From the NCBI GenBank assembly GCA_021838785.1, contig JAKCCV010000004.1, positions 19,537 to 83,536 on the forward strand: a stretch of 64,000 nt of DNA. The letters run 5' to 3'. The position numbers were made by a program, and so were the translations under genes. The stretch is from Acidobacteriota bacterium (GTDB taxonomy: Bacteria; Acidobacteriota; Terriglobia; UBA7540). Of this stretch, positions 24,457 to 33,341 are shown piece after piece (positions within the stretch are counted from its first letter, which is position 1; each line of letters starts with the position of its first letter). The notes beneath the pieces were generated by a model. It was given only the letters and a program-made list of their open reading frames with translations. It was not told where the DNA came from and did no database searches.

Positions 24457-25143
24457 TTGCTTCGTGCCATCATCTTTGATTTTGACGGCGTATTGGTCAA
24501 TTCTGAGCCCCTCATTCTTGAACTCACTCAGCAAATGGCCGCCCAAGAGGGCTGGGTGGTCACGCCGGAGGAGTATTACCGGGATTATCTCGCCTTAGAT
24601 GACCGGCGCATTGTCGAGCATCTGTATCAAACCCATGGCCGAACCCTCGATCCCGCGCGTCGAGATGCGTTATTGGCATGGAAAAGTCGGGCCTATCGAG
24701 AGGCCATTCAAAAAGGCCTGCCGGCGTTTCCGGGCGCGGCCGAGTTTGTCCGCCGCGCCGCTGAGCGCTATCCGCTAGCCATCGCCAGCGGCAGCCTGCG
24801 CGGCGAAATCGAGCATTTGCTGGCCATGTTGGGCCTGCGACAAGCTTTCAAGGTTCTGGTCACCGCCGACGATTGCCACCGCTCCAAACCTGACCCAGAG
24901 ATTTACATTCGCTGCCTCGAGGCGCTGCGGCAACTTCCCGAATTCCATCCCAAAACGCTAAGAGCCTCGGAGTGCCTAGCCCTCGAGGATGCGCCGGGAG
25001 GCATTCTGGCCGCGCACAAGGCCGGCATTCCATGTCTGGCCCTTGCACACACTTGCCCCGCCGCGGCGCTCCTTCATGCCGATTGGGTCGTTCAGGGCTT
25101 TGGCGAAATTGATCTCCACCGCATCGCTCTCGAATTCCGCTGA
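24457..25143 (+). CDS. HAD-superfamily phosphatase, beta-phosphoglucomutase-like
   Basis: The 228-residue protein has the HAD nucleophile motif IIFDFDGVLVNSE at the N-terminus, motif II IASGS, a motif III lysine in RSKPDPEIY, and motif IV CLALEDAPGGILAA. A four-helix cap follows motif I, as in the CbbY/beta-phosphoglucomutase/phosphoglycolate phosphatase subgroup. The substrate cannot be read from sequence. I chose the TTG at 24457 because AAGGAG lies nine bases upstream and homologues start about five residues before DFDG; a GTG 30 bases earlier has no ribosome-binding site. It is monocistronic, divergent from ccdA. Confidence 0.85.
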   Translation: MLRAIIFDFDGVLVNSEPLILELTQQMAAQEGWVVTPEEYYRDYLALDDRRIVEHLYQTHGRTLDPARRDALLAWKSRAYREAIQKGLPAFPGAAEFVRRAAERYPLAIASGSLRGEIEHLLAMLGLRQAFKVLVTADDCHRSKPDPEIYIRCLEALRQLPEFHPKTLRASECLALEDAPGGILAAHKAGIPCLALAHTCPAAALLHADWVVQGFGEIDLHRIALEFR

Positions 25144-25275
25144 TGACACCTGCTCCTCACTCTGCTTCCTCGAAGCTTTAATCTCCATTTGCAGCCTGGC
25201 CAACTAGCTTGCACAATGGCATAGAACGTTGGTTCCAGTTGTCCCGCTCCTGTCGCTGGAACCCAAGGAGGATGT

Positions 25276-26712
25276 ATGCCCGGCTTGGCGAAGGTCAGTT
25301 GGAAGATAGGAATGGGGGCCTTGGTGGTATGGCTCAGTGTCTCCGGCCTGCGGTCACAAACCCTCGTGACCTCAACGCCCAACGAGCGGAGCGCCCTGGC
25401 CGTCACCGTTTATAACTCGAACCTCGCGTTGGTGCGCGATGTGAGGCAACTCCATCTCCCGACAGGAACCGTGGAAGTGCGTTTTGAGGGCCTTGCCGCC
25501 CAGGCAAATCCCGCAACCATCCACATGGCCTCTCTCAGCGACCCTGCCGCCTTCCTCGTTCTTGAACAGAGCTTCCATAACGATTTGCTCAGCCCCGCCA
25601 CCCTGCTTAAAAATTACGTTGGTCATCACGTGATTCTGGTGCGGCGTCGGCGCGTGAACCATGCCACCCAAGAAATAAAAACCCCGGCCCTCCTGCTAGC
25701 GGACAACGATGGTCCGGTTTGGCAGGTAGGCAGCAAGATCCTCACCGGCGTCAAGCCCGACTACTATATCTTCCCGAGCCTGCCAAAGAACCTTTATACC
25801 CGCCCCACGCTGCTTTGCCTGGTTTCCAACCGCGTGGCCGCCCCGCAAACCGTGGCCACAACCTATTTGACCAATGGGATGAGTTGGAAAGCCGACTATG
25901 TTTTCTTGCTCCACCCAAAAGATTCCATGGGCGAACTCACCGGCTGGGCAGCCATCCGTAACGACAGCGGAGCCACTTATCGAAAGGCGCGGCTGCAACT
26001 GGTCGCGGGAGAGATTCACTTGGCCACCGCGCCACGCCCGATGATGGAAATGCAGGCCGCCCCCGAAGCGAGCACGGTCTTTCAACAACAGCCGCTTGCC
26101 GAATACCATCTTTACAGCCTCCCGCGTCCCACCACGCTGGCGAACCACGCGAGCCTCGAGATCAGCCTGCTCCACTCGCCGCGCGTTCACTATCAAGAGA
26201 TTTTGGAGCTGAACGGCCAGCCTTACTACAATCGCGCGCCGCTTTCGCCCGGTTCGGGCCTCCGCGAGCCGGTTCAAGTCCACCTTCGTTTTGACAACAC
26301 TTCCGCCAACGGCCTTGGCGTGCCGATGCCGGCGGGCACCGTTCGGTTCTACCAAAACGATTCCGCCGGCATGCCGGAATTTTTGGGCGAGGACCCCATC
26401 TCGCCCACCCCCAGCGGTGAACCGCTTAATCTCACGGTCGGGAATGCCTTCGATGTGGTGGCCACGCGAAAGCAGACCGCTTATCTATCGCTCGGCCCGA
26501 AAAGCTCCGAAGTGGCCTTTGAGATTACCCTGCGCAACCACCAATCGCACCCGGTCACCGTGGAGGTCAACGAGCCGATGGGCGGCGAGTGGACCATGCT
26601 GTCGTCCAATTACAAGTATAAAAAAACCTCCGCCTTTTCGGCTCGGTTTGAGGTTCCTGTCCCTGCCCACGGCCGGGCGGTGCTCAACTATCGCGTGAGG
26701 CTGCATTGGTAG
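25276..26712 (+). CDS. Exported DUF4139-domain protein
   Basis: The 478-residue protein has a signal peptide (cleavage expected near LRSQ, residue 28) and is largely beta-structured. The early segment VTVYNSNLALVRDVRQLHLP and later GMSWKADYVFLL and LNYRVRLHW fit the DUF4139 family, exported proteins common in Acidobacteria, Bacteroidetes and Deltaproteobacteria with no established function. AAGGAGG precedes the ATG. It is flanked by the HAD gene and the convergent queA gene, with only 19 bases between the DUF4139 and queA stops. Confidence 0.82.
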   Translation: MPGLAKVSWKIGMGALVVWLSVSGLRSQTLVTSTPNERSALAVTVYNSNLALVRDVRQLHLPTGTVEVRFEGLAAQANPATIHMASLSDPAAFLVLEQSFHNDLLSPATLLKNYVGHHVILVRRRRVNHATQEIKTPALLLADNDGPVWQVGSKILTGVKPDYYIFPSLPKNLYTRPTLLCLVSNRVAAPQTVATTYLTNGMSWKADYVFLLHPKDSMGELTGWAAIRNDSGATYRKARLQLVAGEIHLATAPRPMMEMQAAPEASTVFQQQPLAEYHLYSLPRPTTLANHASLEISLLHSPRVHYQEILELNGQPYYNRAPLSPGSGLREPVQVHLRFDNTSANGLGVPMPAGTVRFYQNDSAGMPEFLGEDPISPTPSGEPLNLTVGNAFDVVATRKQTAYLSLGPKSSEVAFEITLRNHQSHPVTVEVNEPMGGEWTMLSSNYKYKKTSAFSARFEVPVPAHGRAVLNYRVRLHW

Positions 26713-26731
26713 CGCCATCCTGCGGCTTCGG

Positions 26732-27817
26732 CTACAGGATTAACATGCAATCGCCGTAGCTATAAAAGCGGTAGCGTTGCTGAACGGCGTGGGCGTAAGC
26801 GCGCAAAATGAACTCGCGGCCCGCAAACGCGCTCACCAGCATCAGGAGGGTGGACTTGGGCAGGTGAAAGTTGGTGAGTAAACCGCCGATGACGCGAAAT
26901 GAGAATCCGGGATAAATGAACAGCCGCGTTTCATCGTGCCCCGGCTCGATGCGGCCGCCATGCTGGCGCGCGACATGCTCGAGCGTCCGCACCACCGTGG
27001 TGCCCACGGCAATCACCCGCCGTTTTTCCCCAACCGCGCGGTTCAGGGCCGTCGCCGCCGAATCGCTGATTTCAATCCTCTCCGCCTCCATGACGTGCTC
27101 TTCAATCCGCGCCGAGCGCACCGGCTGAAAGGTTCCAAGACCGACGTGCAACGTGATTTCCGTGGTTTCAATCCCTCGCTCCCGCAGCCGCGCGAGAACC
27201 CGCTCCGTAAAGTGAAGCCCGGCGGTCGGCGCCGCCACCGCCCCGGGCTGCTTGGCATAGACGGTCTGGTAGGCGTCCCGGTCCGCCGGTTCATCGGGAC
27301 GATGAATATAAGGCGGCAAAGGGATGTGACCCCAACGCTCAATGGCGGCTTCCACCGAACCCGACCGCGCCCGCAATCTTACCCGTCGCTCGCCGTACTC
27401 GCCTCGCCCGATGACTTCGGCTTCCAATTCACCGCCGCCAAAAATCAGCCGTTCCCCCACCGGCACCTTGCGTCCTGGGTGAACCAACCCTCGCCAAATT
27501 CCGCCCCCTTCATCCCGCGTCAGGAGCAGCTCGACTTCACCCGTGAGGTGTTGCCGCGCGGCGGGATTGCGCGGGCTGATTTTCTGCGCCCGCGTGCCGA
27601 CCCGTCGGCCGAGCAAACGGGCAGGAAAAACCTTGGTGTTGTTGAAGACCACCAAATCACCCGGCCGCAGGAGCTCCGGCAAATCTCCAAAAACGCGGTC
27701 TTCGATGGTCTCAGAGGCCCGGTCAAGCCGCAGCAAGCGCGATTGGTCTCGCTCGGCCAGCGGCCGCTGGGCAATCAGTTCTTCTGGCAAAAAGTAGTCA
27801 AACTCCGAAAGTTGCAT
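26732..27817 (-). CDS. queA: tRNA preQ1(34) S-adenosylmethionine ribosyltransferase-isomerase
   Basis: The 361-residue enzyme transfers the ribosyl part of SAM to preQ1 in tRNA to give epoxyqueuosine. Motifs are [18 protein letters not shown] at the start, [47 protein letters not shown] and [18 protein letters not shown]. The chosen ATG matches the family start; a longer reading adds 13 unlikely residues. A TACAAT box lies about nine bases before the ATG and no spaced ribosome-binding site is present, so the mRNA may be nearly leaderless. Other queuosine genes are not in the window. Confidence 0.95.
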   Translation of the reverse strand: MQLSEFDYFLPEELIAQRPLAERDQSRLLRLDRASETIEDRVFGDLPELLRPGDLVVFNNTKVFPARLLGRRVGTRAQKISPRNPAARQHLTGEVELLLTRDEGGGIWRGLVHPGRKVPVGERLIFGGGELEAEVIGRGEYGERRVRLRARSGSVEAAIERWGHIPLPPYIHRPDEPADRDAYQTVYAKQPGAVAAPTAGLHFTERVLARLRERGIETTEITLHVGLGTFQPVRSARIEEHVMEAERIEISDSAATALNRAVGEKRRVIAVGTTVVRTLEHVARQHGGRIEPGHDETRLFIYPGFSFRVIGGLLTNFHLPKSTLLMLVSAFAGREFILRAYAHAVQQRYRFYSYGDCMLIL

Positions 27818-28006
27818 CGCTCCGGCATTGTAGCGTGAGGGCGGCGCGTACCCCAAATACGCTCATCGGGCACAAGGCCGGCCTCGCGTCAGGAACGGGC
27901 ACACCCCGGCGCAAAAAGTGTTTTTCACCTCGCCGCAGAAGACGGCGCGTCCGCAGTCTGCTGCGGGACAATCGCTGCGCTCTGCGCGGCTCCCTCAACC
28001 GTCCCG

Positions 28007-28044
28007 TTGACAACAGGCTGAAAATTTCGTTAACTATAGTTTAC
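28007..28044 (+). promoter_or_regulatory. Promoter with overlapping palindrome, Nramp-type gene 1
   Basis: A perfect -35 box TTGACA (28007-28012) is followed 17 bases later by a weak -10 (TTAACT). A 16-base imperfect palindrome GTTAACTATAGTTTAC (28029-28044; 14 of 16 bases symmetric, core AACTATAGTT perfect) covers the -10 region. The position fits a repressor operator, perhaps for a DtxR/MntR-type metal regulator, but no such regulator is in the window. Between 27818 and 28006 I see nothing else. Confidence 0.5.
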
Positions 28045-28052
28045 TCAACCTA

Positions 28053-28190
28053 GGAAGTCTCAGTAAACGGCTTCCCTCCTTTGATGCTGATGTCGAAGCG
28101 GCAGAGGCAGCCGGAGACGCGGGAAGCCAAGGGCCCTTGAACCTCTGAAAGGAGAGACGGCAGCAGGCCGCCTCGCGGGCGGCAGCCCCA
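28053..28190 (+). promoter_or_regulatory. Structured leader with alternative pairings upstream of Nramp-type gene 1
   Basis: CTTCC at 28071-28075 can pair with GGAAG at 28053-28057, or, as GGCTTCCC (28069-28076), with GGGAAGCC at 28121-28128; the two pairings exclude each other. Further down, CTCT/AGAG (28143-28156) and a perfect GCCGCC/GGCGGC hairpin (28167-28183) lie just before the coding start. I could not match it to M-box, yybP-ykoY, NiCo or cobalamin riboswitch consensus sequences. Confidence 0.4.
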
Positions 28191-28208
28191 CGCTGTTGTG
28201 TAGCACGA

Positions 28209-29630
28209 ATGGACAGGCCTTTGGACAACCCCTCCCCGTCGGCTCACCCCACCGTGGAACCGGCTAGCTCCGCCGGGGTCAAGGATGAGCTGGCGGCGCT
28301 TCTGACGCACGAAGACCTCGACCGGGCACGCGACCGAATGCAGGTGGCTCGTGCTCGGCGCGAAAAAAGCGCCCGCAAGCCCTTCGCCGGACTCCGCGTG
28401 CTTTGGCTTTTGGTAGGCCCGGGCATCCTGGTCTTCCTGGGTGAGAATGACGCTCCCAGCATGCTTTCCTACGCCGCCACCGGCTCGCGCTTTGGCGTGG
28501 GTTTTTTTATTCCCTTCGTTCTGCTGACCTTTTTGATGGGTTTCGTCGTGCAGGAAATGACCGTGCGCTTGGGAGCGGTCACGCATCGCGGCCATGCGGA
28601 GCTGATCTTTGATCGTTTCGGCCGGTTTTGGGGACTTTTCAGCATGGCGGATTTGGTGCTCGGCAACTTCCTGACGCTGGTCACGGAATTCATTGGAGTG
28701 CGCGCCGGACTGAGTTTTTTCGGCATCCCTCCGGTTGTCGCGGTGGGGGGCACGTTGCTCGTCGTGGCCGCGGCCATCATGACCGGCCGTTATTGGACCT
28801 GGGAGCGCATTACGCTCGGTCTTGCACTGTTTAACGGGTTGTTCGTTCCTGCGGCGCTTTTGGCGCATCCGGATTGGGGCGCCGTCGGTCATGCCCTGCT
28901 TTATTGGACGCCACTCCCGCATGGCCGCCCCTCGGAAATCCTCATGTTAATTCTGGCGGATATCGGCGCAACGGTGACACCTTGGATGCTCTTCTTTCAG
29001 CAGAGCGCGGTAGTGGATAAGGGCATGCAGCCGCGGGACATCGAGGCCGGCCGACTCGATACGGCGGTCGGCACCTTGCTGGCGGCGCTGTTCGGCATCG
29101 CCGCAATTTTAGCCACGGTGCCTCTATTCCGCCACGGCATCAATGCCCAAGATTTTCAGGCCGCGCAATTCGCCCAAGCCCTTGAGCCCCGGATCGGCCA
29201 CCTGGGCGCGGCCTTGTTCGCGCTGGGCGTTTTTGACGCGGGCATGGTGGCTGCCGTCACCATCGCCACGTCTTCCGCCTACGCTTTTGGCGAGGTCCTG
29301 CATACCGGCCACAGCTTGAATCGCCCTCTGCGTGAAGCGTGGCCGTTTTATTCGATTCTGCTGGGCTCCGCGTGCCTGGCGGCCGGCCTGGTCTTGATTC
29401 CCCATGCCCCGCTCGAATTCATCATCTTGACGGTCAACGTCATCGCCGTGCTGGCCATGCCGCCGGCCCTGCTGTTCCTCATTTTCCTGGTTAATGACCG
29501 GGAAGTGATGGGCGAGCACGTCAACGGCCCACTCGCCAACTTCGCCGTCGTGACCATCACCGTCCTGCTGGTGGCGGCAGGCGTCTGGTATGGCGTGGCC
29601 ACGGTTTTCCCGAGGCTCATGGGAGGCTAG
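28209..29630 (+). CDS. Divergent Nramp-family divalent metal transporter 1
   Basis: The 473-residue protein has an 80-residue polar N-terminus followed by about eleven TM helices of the Nramp fold. In TM1 the usual DPGN metal motif is replaced by ENDAPS (near residue 79), and in TM6 the MPH motif is replaced by TPW within GATVTPWMLFFQQSAV (near residue 253). QEMTVRLGAVTHRG and related segments are family-typical. These changes resemble those of the second Nramp-type protein at 39.4 kb and suggest a substrate other than the classical Mn2+/Fe2+, possibly Mg2+. The gene is monocistronic with a structured leader. Confidence 0.85.
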   Translation: MDRPLDNPSPSAHPTVEPASSAGVKDELAALLTHEDLDRARDRMQVARARREKSARKPFAGLRVLWLLVGPGILVFLGENDAPSMLSYAATGSRFGVGFFIPFVLLTFLMGFVVQEMTVRLGAVTHRGHAELIFDRFGRFWGLFSMADLVLGNFLTLVTEFIGVRAGLSFFGIPPVVAVGGTLLVVAAAIMTGRYWTWERITLGLALFNGLFVPAALLAHPDWGAVGHALLYWTPLPHGRPSEILMLILADIGATVTPWMLFFQQSAVVDKGMQPRDIEAGRLDTAVGTLLAALFGIAAILATVPLFRHGINAQDFQAAQFAQALEPRIGHLGAALFALGVFDAGMVAAVTIATSSAYAFGEVLHTGHSLNRPLREAWPFYSILLGSACLAAGLVLIPHAPLEFIILTVNVIAVLAMPPALLFLIFLVNDREVMGEHVNGPLANFAVVTITVLLVAAGVWYGVATVFPRLMGG

Positions 29631-29644
29631 CGCGGCGCGCCTAA

Positions 29645-29659
29645 CACTCTCTTAGAGTG
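29645..29659. repeat. Short perfect hairpin after Nramp-type gene 1
   Basis: CACTCT and AGAGTG flank a three-base CTT loop, 14 bases after the stop. No T run follows, so termination is uncertain. Confidence 0.4.
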
Positions 29660-29746
29660 GCCAATGGGGCACGGGCGCCACGGCCCTGTGCAACGGAACA
29701 CGGCCAATCTAAAGGAAGGATATGTGGCGCGCGAAGGGCGTCCCCC

Positions 29747-29815
29747 CGGCGGGAGCGCGGACAAGAGGGGCGTGCCACAAGCTCTCCACCTGCAAACCTA
29801 TTTCCGACGCCCCTC
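29747..29815. repeat. Structured intergenic repeat, copy A
   Basis: This stretch shares about 70 percent identity by eye with 45852-45929, including CAAGAGGG, CAAG and CATTTCCGACGC-type blocks (here TATTTCCGACGC). GAGGGGCGT (29765-29773) pairs perfectly with ACGCCCCTC (29807-29815), giving a nine-base-pair stem. It lies between the convergent Nramp-type and GH3 genes. Confidence 0.55.
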
Positions 29816-29816
29816 G

Positions 29817-31991
29817 CTAGCGAAGAGTAATCTCACTTGCAAGCGGCAGCTCACGCGAAGACACGCCCACTTCAACTCGAAAGTCGCCAGGCGAGCAAAC
29901 CCAGCGGCGCGCCGCGACGCTGTAATAAGAAAACGCTCTTCGGCGCAACGTGAGTTGGACGGGCTCGGTTTCGCCGGCCTTCAAAAAAACCTTGGCGAAA
30001 GCAGCCAACTGTCGGGGCGGCTCGCCGGTAGCTGCCGGCTCCGTCACATATGCCTGAACCACCTCGGCCCCGGCACGATGCCCGGTGTTTGTCACCTTCA
30101 CGCTCACCTCGACCGGCGGCGAGGTTGGACTCAACTCGCTCGCAGCGGACAAGCTTCGTGGGTTGACCTGAAGGTGGCTCAGCCGAAAAGTCGTGTAGGA
30201 CAAACCATAGCCAAAGGGAAACAAAGGCTGCACGTGCCGAGCGTCATACCAACGATAACCGACCTCGAGCTTTTCGCTGTAAATCGAAACGCCCTGGACG
30301 CCGGGCCATTGCTGCGCCGTTGCCGTGGGAACCTCCGACTCCGTGCGAGGAAACGTCAGCGGCAGTTTGCCGGAGGGATTCACGTCCCCGAAAAGGATGG
30401 CGGCAATGGCGTTGCCATCTTCCTGCCCGGGATACCACGCTTCCACGACGGCGCGCACTCGATCAATCCAAGGCATCAGCACCGCTCCGCCCGTGTTCAG
30501 CACAACGATCGTGTTGGGGTTGGCGGCGGCTACGGTGGAGATCAACTCATCTTGCCGACCGGGTAATTCGAGGTTAGGCCGATCGCGGCCTTCGCTTTCG
30601 GGCGCGCCAACAAAGACGACGGCGACCGATGCCGCCCTGGCCACGTTCGCCGCCTCGGTCATCTTGCTTCCGTCGGCGTATGTCACTCGCGCTTTCTGCC
30701 CCACGCGCTGACGAATGCCTTCGAGCGGGCTCACCACGTAGGGCGGAATCACGTAAGAACTGCCGCCGCCTTCAGCCACCGGCTCGGTCCCTCCGTCGGC
30801 GCCGATGACCGCTATGGAGCCGCTTGCCGCGAGCGGAAGAAGGTGCCCTTCATTCTTCAGCAGCACCGTTCCCTGTTCGGCGACCTCTCGAGAAAACATG
30901 GCATGTTTCCGACTGGTCGCGACGGCATTCCAGTTGCCGTGCTGAGGTTTATCAAACAATCCATGCCGAAACATGGTCACCAAAATGCGCCGAACGTGCG
31001 CGTTCAGCAGGCCCTCACTGACGCGCCCATCTTGAATCGCTTTTTCTAGCGCCGCGCCGTAGTAGCGCCCGTCGGGCATTTCCTGGTCGAGCCCCGCCTT
31101 GGCGGACGCCACGGTCGAATGCGTAGCGCCCCAATCGCTCAACACCCAACCTCGAAAGCCCAAGGCTTTTCTCAGCAGCCCGTCGAGCAGGTGCGGATTC
31201 TGGCAGGAATAAGATCCATTGGTCTGCACATAGGCGCACATCACCGTGCCCACGTGCCCTTGTTCGACGGCGGCTCGGAACGGCGGCAAATAAATTTCCT
31301 CCAGCGTTCGCTCATCCACCACGGAATCGGCTTGGAACCGTCCCGTCTCCTGATTCATGGTCAGATACATGTTGGCGTCGGCGATGGGGCCTTGACTCTG
31401 CACCCCTTGAATTTCCGCGCCGGCCATCTGAGCGTTCAGGTAAGGGTCTTCGCCGTAGGTTTCAAACGCCCGACCCCACTCCGGCACGCGCACCACATCC
31501 ACCGTCGGTCCCAGAAAGACGTTGGTGCCTTTCTTCCATTCCTCCTCGCCGAGGACGCGCCCGTAATCCCTCATCAAGGACGTATCCCAACTTGCGGCCG
31601 CCGCCAGAGGAGCGGGTAACAGCGTGACCTTCCGCGCGCCATTTCCCACCCCGGCGCGCCCGTCGGCCAGCCGCAGCGCCGGAATCCCCAGCCGCCGATT
31701 GGCGGGCACATAGCCGGCATAGCCCGTGAAAGGGTGCTCTTTGCGGCGCACGCCATGAACCAAGGCCAGTTTGTCGCTGGTCGTCATGGCGCGCAGCAGC
31801 AAATCCGCTCGCCGAGGGGCTGAAAGCGACTTGTTCATCCACGGCTCCTTGTGGAGTGAGGCGGGGGTTGCCAGCGTCGCGGCCACAACCGCCAGCATCA
31901 CCGTGCCGCCCAGCCTTTGGACCGAGCTGCGAACACGCCCTCCGCCGCATCTCTCTCTCAGGTTCGTTGCTCGTCTCACGCGCGCACTCAT
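29817..31991 (-). CDS. Exported glycoside hydrolase family 3 (beta-glucosidase/xylosidase-like)
   Basis: The 724-residue enzyme has an N-terminal signal-type segment (LGGTVMLAVVAATLATPA), a GH3 TIM-barrel domain with LRLADGRAG, NQETGRF, VDERTLEEIYLPPF and the nucleophile region FRGWVLSDWGATHS, a second alpha/beta sandwich domain with the general acid region, and a C-terminal fibronectin-III-like domain. It should release terminal beta-linked sugars from oligosaccharides; glucose or xylose specificity is not readable. I used the ATG at 31991, nine bases after GGAGG. It is divergent from aroC and not beside the xylanase cluster at 52-60 kb. Confidence 0.92.
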   Translation of the reverse strand: MSARVRRATNLRERCGGGRVRSSVQRLGGTVMLAVVAATLATPASLHKEPWMNKSLSAPRRADLLLRAMTTSDKLALVHGVRRKEHPFTGYAGYVPANRRLGIPALRLADGRAGVGNGARKVTLLPAPLAAAASWDTSLMRDYGRVLGEEEWKKGTNVFLGPTVDVVRVPEWGRAFETYGEDPYLNAQMAGAEIQGVQSQGPIADANMYLTMNQETGRFQADSVVDERTLEEIYLPPFRAAVEQGHVGTVMCAYVQTNGSYSCQNPHLLDGLLRKALGFRGWVLSDWGATHSTVASAKAGLDQEMPDGRYYGAALEKAIQDGRVSEGLLNAHVRRILVTMFRHGLFDKPQHGNWNAVATSRKHAMFSREVAEQGTVLLKNEGHLLPLAASGSIAVIGADGGTEPVAEGGGSSYVIPPYVVSPLEGIRQRVGQKARVTYADGSKMTEAANVARAASVAVVFVGAPESEGRDRPNLELPGRQDELISTVAAANPNTIVVLNTGGAVLMPWIDRVRAVVEAWYPGQEDGNAIAAILFGDVNPSGKLPLTFPRTESEVPTATAQQWPGVQGVSIYSEKLEVGYRWYDARHVQPLFPFGYGLSYTTFRLSHLQVNPRSLSAASELSPTSPPVEVSVKVTNTGHRAGAEVVQAYVTEPAATGEPPRQLAAFAKVFLKAGETEPVQLTLRRRAFSYYSVAARRWVCSPGDFRVEVGVSSRELPLASEITLR

Positions 31992-32084
31992 CTCACCCAG
32001 CCTCCGCGTCCGACCGTTGAGACTAGCACGAAAAAGACCCGCCGCAAAACCACCCTCCACCGTTCGGCTGGCGAAAGAAGTCTT

Positions 32085-32114
32085 TTGACGCGCCCCAGCC
32101 GCGTCCGCTAAAAT
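32085..32114 (+). promoter_or_regulatory. Promoter of the aroC-def-fmt-rsmB operon
   Basis: TTGACG and TAAAAT are 18 bases apart; the transcript would start about 37 bases before the aroC ATG at 32158. Confidence 0.65.
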
Positions 32115-32157
32115 CGAAAGATTTGGATGGCGTTCCGCTAGCCTGGCCGAGGAAACC

Positions 32158-33333
32158 ATGCTTCGATTTCAGACCGCGGGTGAATCGCACGGTGAAGGGT
32201 TGATTGCGCTTCTTTCCGGCTTGCCGGCCGGGCTCCCGGTGGATTTCGCCTATGTCAATCGTGAGCTTCAGCGGCGCATGGGAGGCTATGGCCGAGGCGG
32301 CCGCATGAAGATTGAGTCGGACACGGCGCATTTTCTTTCCGGCGTCCGCCTGGGCAAAACCATCGGTTCTCCCATTGCCATCCTGATTGAAAATCGCGAC
32401 TGGAAAAACTGGCAAGATGCCTTGTCGGTGGAAGAGCGGCCCGAAGCATTGGCCAAGTTCAAGCCGCTCTCTTCACCCCGCCCCGGCCACGCTGATCTGG
32501 CGGGGGCGCTCAAGTACAACTTTCCCGAAGCGCGTTATGTGTTGGAGCGTGCCAGTGCCCGTGAGACAGCGGCACGGGTGGCCCTTGGGGCTATGGCAAA
32601 ACTTTTTCTGAAAGCCTTTGAGATTGCAGTCGCCAGCCATACCGTCGCCATCGGCTCGGCGCGAATCTCCGAGGAGCCGGTCCGCTTTGAGGAAGTCCTG
32701 GCGCTGCGCGACCGCGAAGAGATTCTCCTGAACTGCGTGGACCCGGAAGCCGAGGCGCGCATGAAAGCGGAGGTGGACGCGGCCACCGAGGCCCGCGACA
32801 CCGTGGGCGGCATTTTTGAAGTGATAGCGCGCGGCGTGCCTCCGGGTCTGGGTTCCTGCGCGCAGTGGGACGAACGGCTGGACGCTGCCCTGGCGCAAGC
32901 CCTCATGTCCATCCAAGCGGTCAAGGCGGTGGAAGTTGGCCGCGGCGTAGAAAATGCAACGCGGCGCGGCTCTGAAGTCCATGATGAAATCGGCTACGAT
33001 GCCCTCCGGCGGCGCTTCACTCGGAAGAGCAATCGCGCGGGTGGGCTGGAGGGGGGCATCAGCAACGGCGAGGACGTGGTAGTTCGCGGCTACCTCAAGC
33101 CCATCTCGACGCTGCGCCGGCCGCTCGAATCGGTGGATTTTGCTACGCGCGCCACCGTTCGCGCCGCGTATGAGCGCTCGGACGTTTGTGTGGTTCCGGC
33201 TGCCGGCGTCATTGGGGAGGCGATGGTCGCTCTCGTGCTTGCCCGCGCCTTCCTCGAAAAGTTTGGCGGGGATTCCATGGACGAGACCCGGCGCAACTTT
33301 GACCATTACCTCGAACAACTTCGACGTTACTGA
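32158..33333 (+). CDS. aroC: Chorismate synthase
   Basis: The 391-residue FMN-dependent enzyme converts 5-enolpyruvylshikimate-3-phosphate to chorismate, the last shikimate-pathway step. Signature segments are FQTAGESHGEGLIALLSGLPAGL at the start (read here in pieces), GRGGRMKIESD, SPRPGHADLAGALKYN and GRGVENATRRGSEVHDE, with the conserved histidines. Length is at the upper normal range. It heads a tight operon with def nine bases downstream; amino acid synthesis thus shares a transcript with translation genes. Confidence 0.96.
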   Translation: MLRFQTAGESHGEGLIALLSGLPAGLPVDFAYVNRELQRRMGGYGRGGRMKIESDTAHFLSGVRLGKTIGSPIAILIENRDWKNWQDALSVEERPEALAKFKPLSSPRPGHADLAGALKYNFPEARYVLERASARETAARVALGAMAKLFLKAFEIAVASHTVAIGSARISEEPVRFEEVLALRDREEILLNCVDPEAEARMKAEVDAATEARDTVGGIFEVIARGVPPGLGSCAQWDERLDAALAQALMSIQAVKAVEVGRGVENATRRGSEVHDEIGYDALRRRFTRKSNRAGGLEGGISNGEDVVVRGYLKPISTLRRPLESVDFATRATVRAAYERSDVCVVPAAGVIGEAMVALVLARAFLEKFGGDSMDETRRNFDHYLEQLRRY

Positions 33334-33341
33334 GGAACCCG

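Noticed and set aside
28053..28190. Cobalamin riboswitch upstream of Nramp-type gene 1
   Set aside because: A GCCGGAGACGCGGG run recalls the B12-box, but the other conserved blocks of that class are absent. It is listed instead as an unassigned leader.
28053..28190. M-box or yybP-ykoY manganese riboswitch upstream of Nramp-type gene 1
   Set aside because: None of the CCAATGGG/AAAGCTC blocks of the M-box or the GGGGAGTA/GCGAGACC blocks of yybP-ykoY are present.
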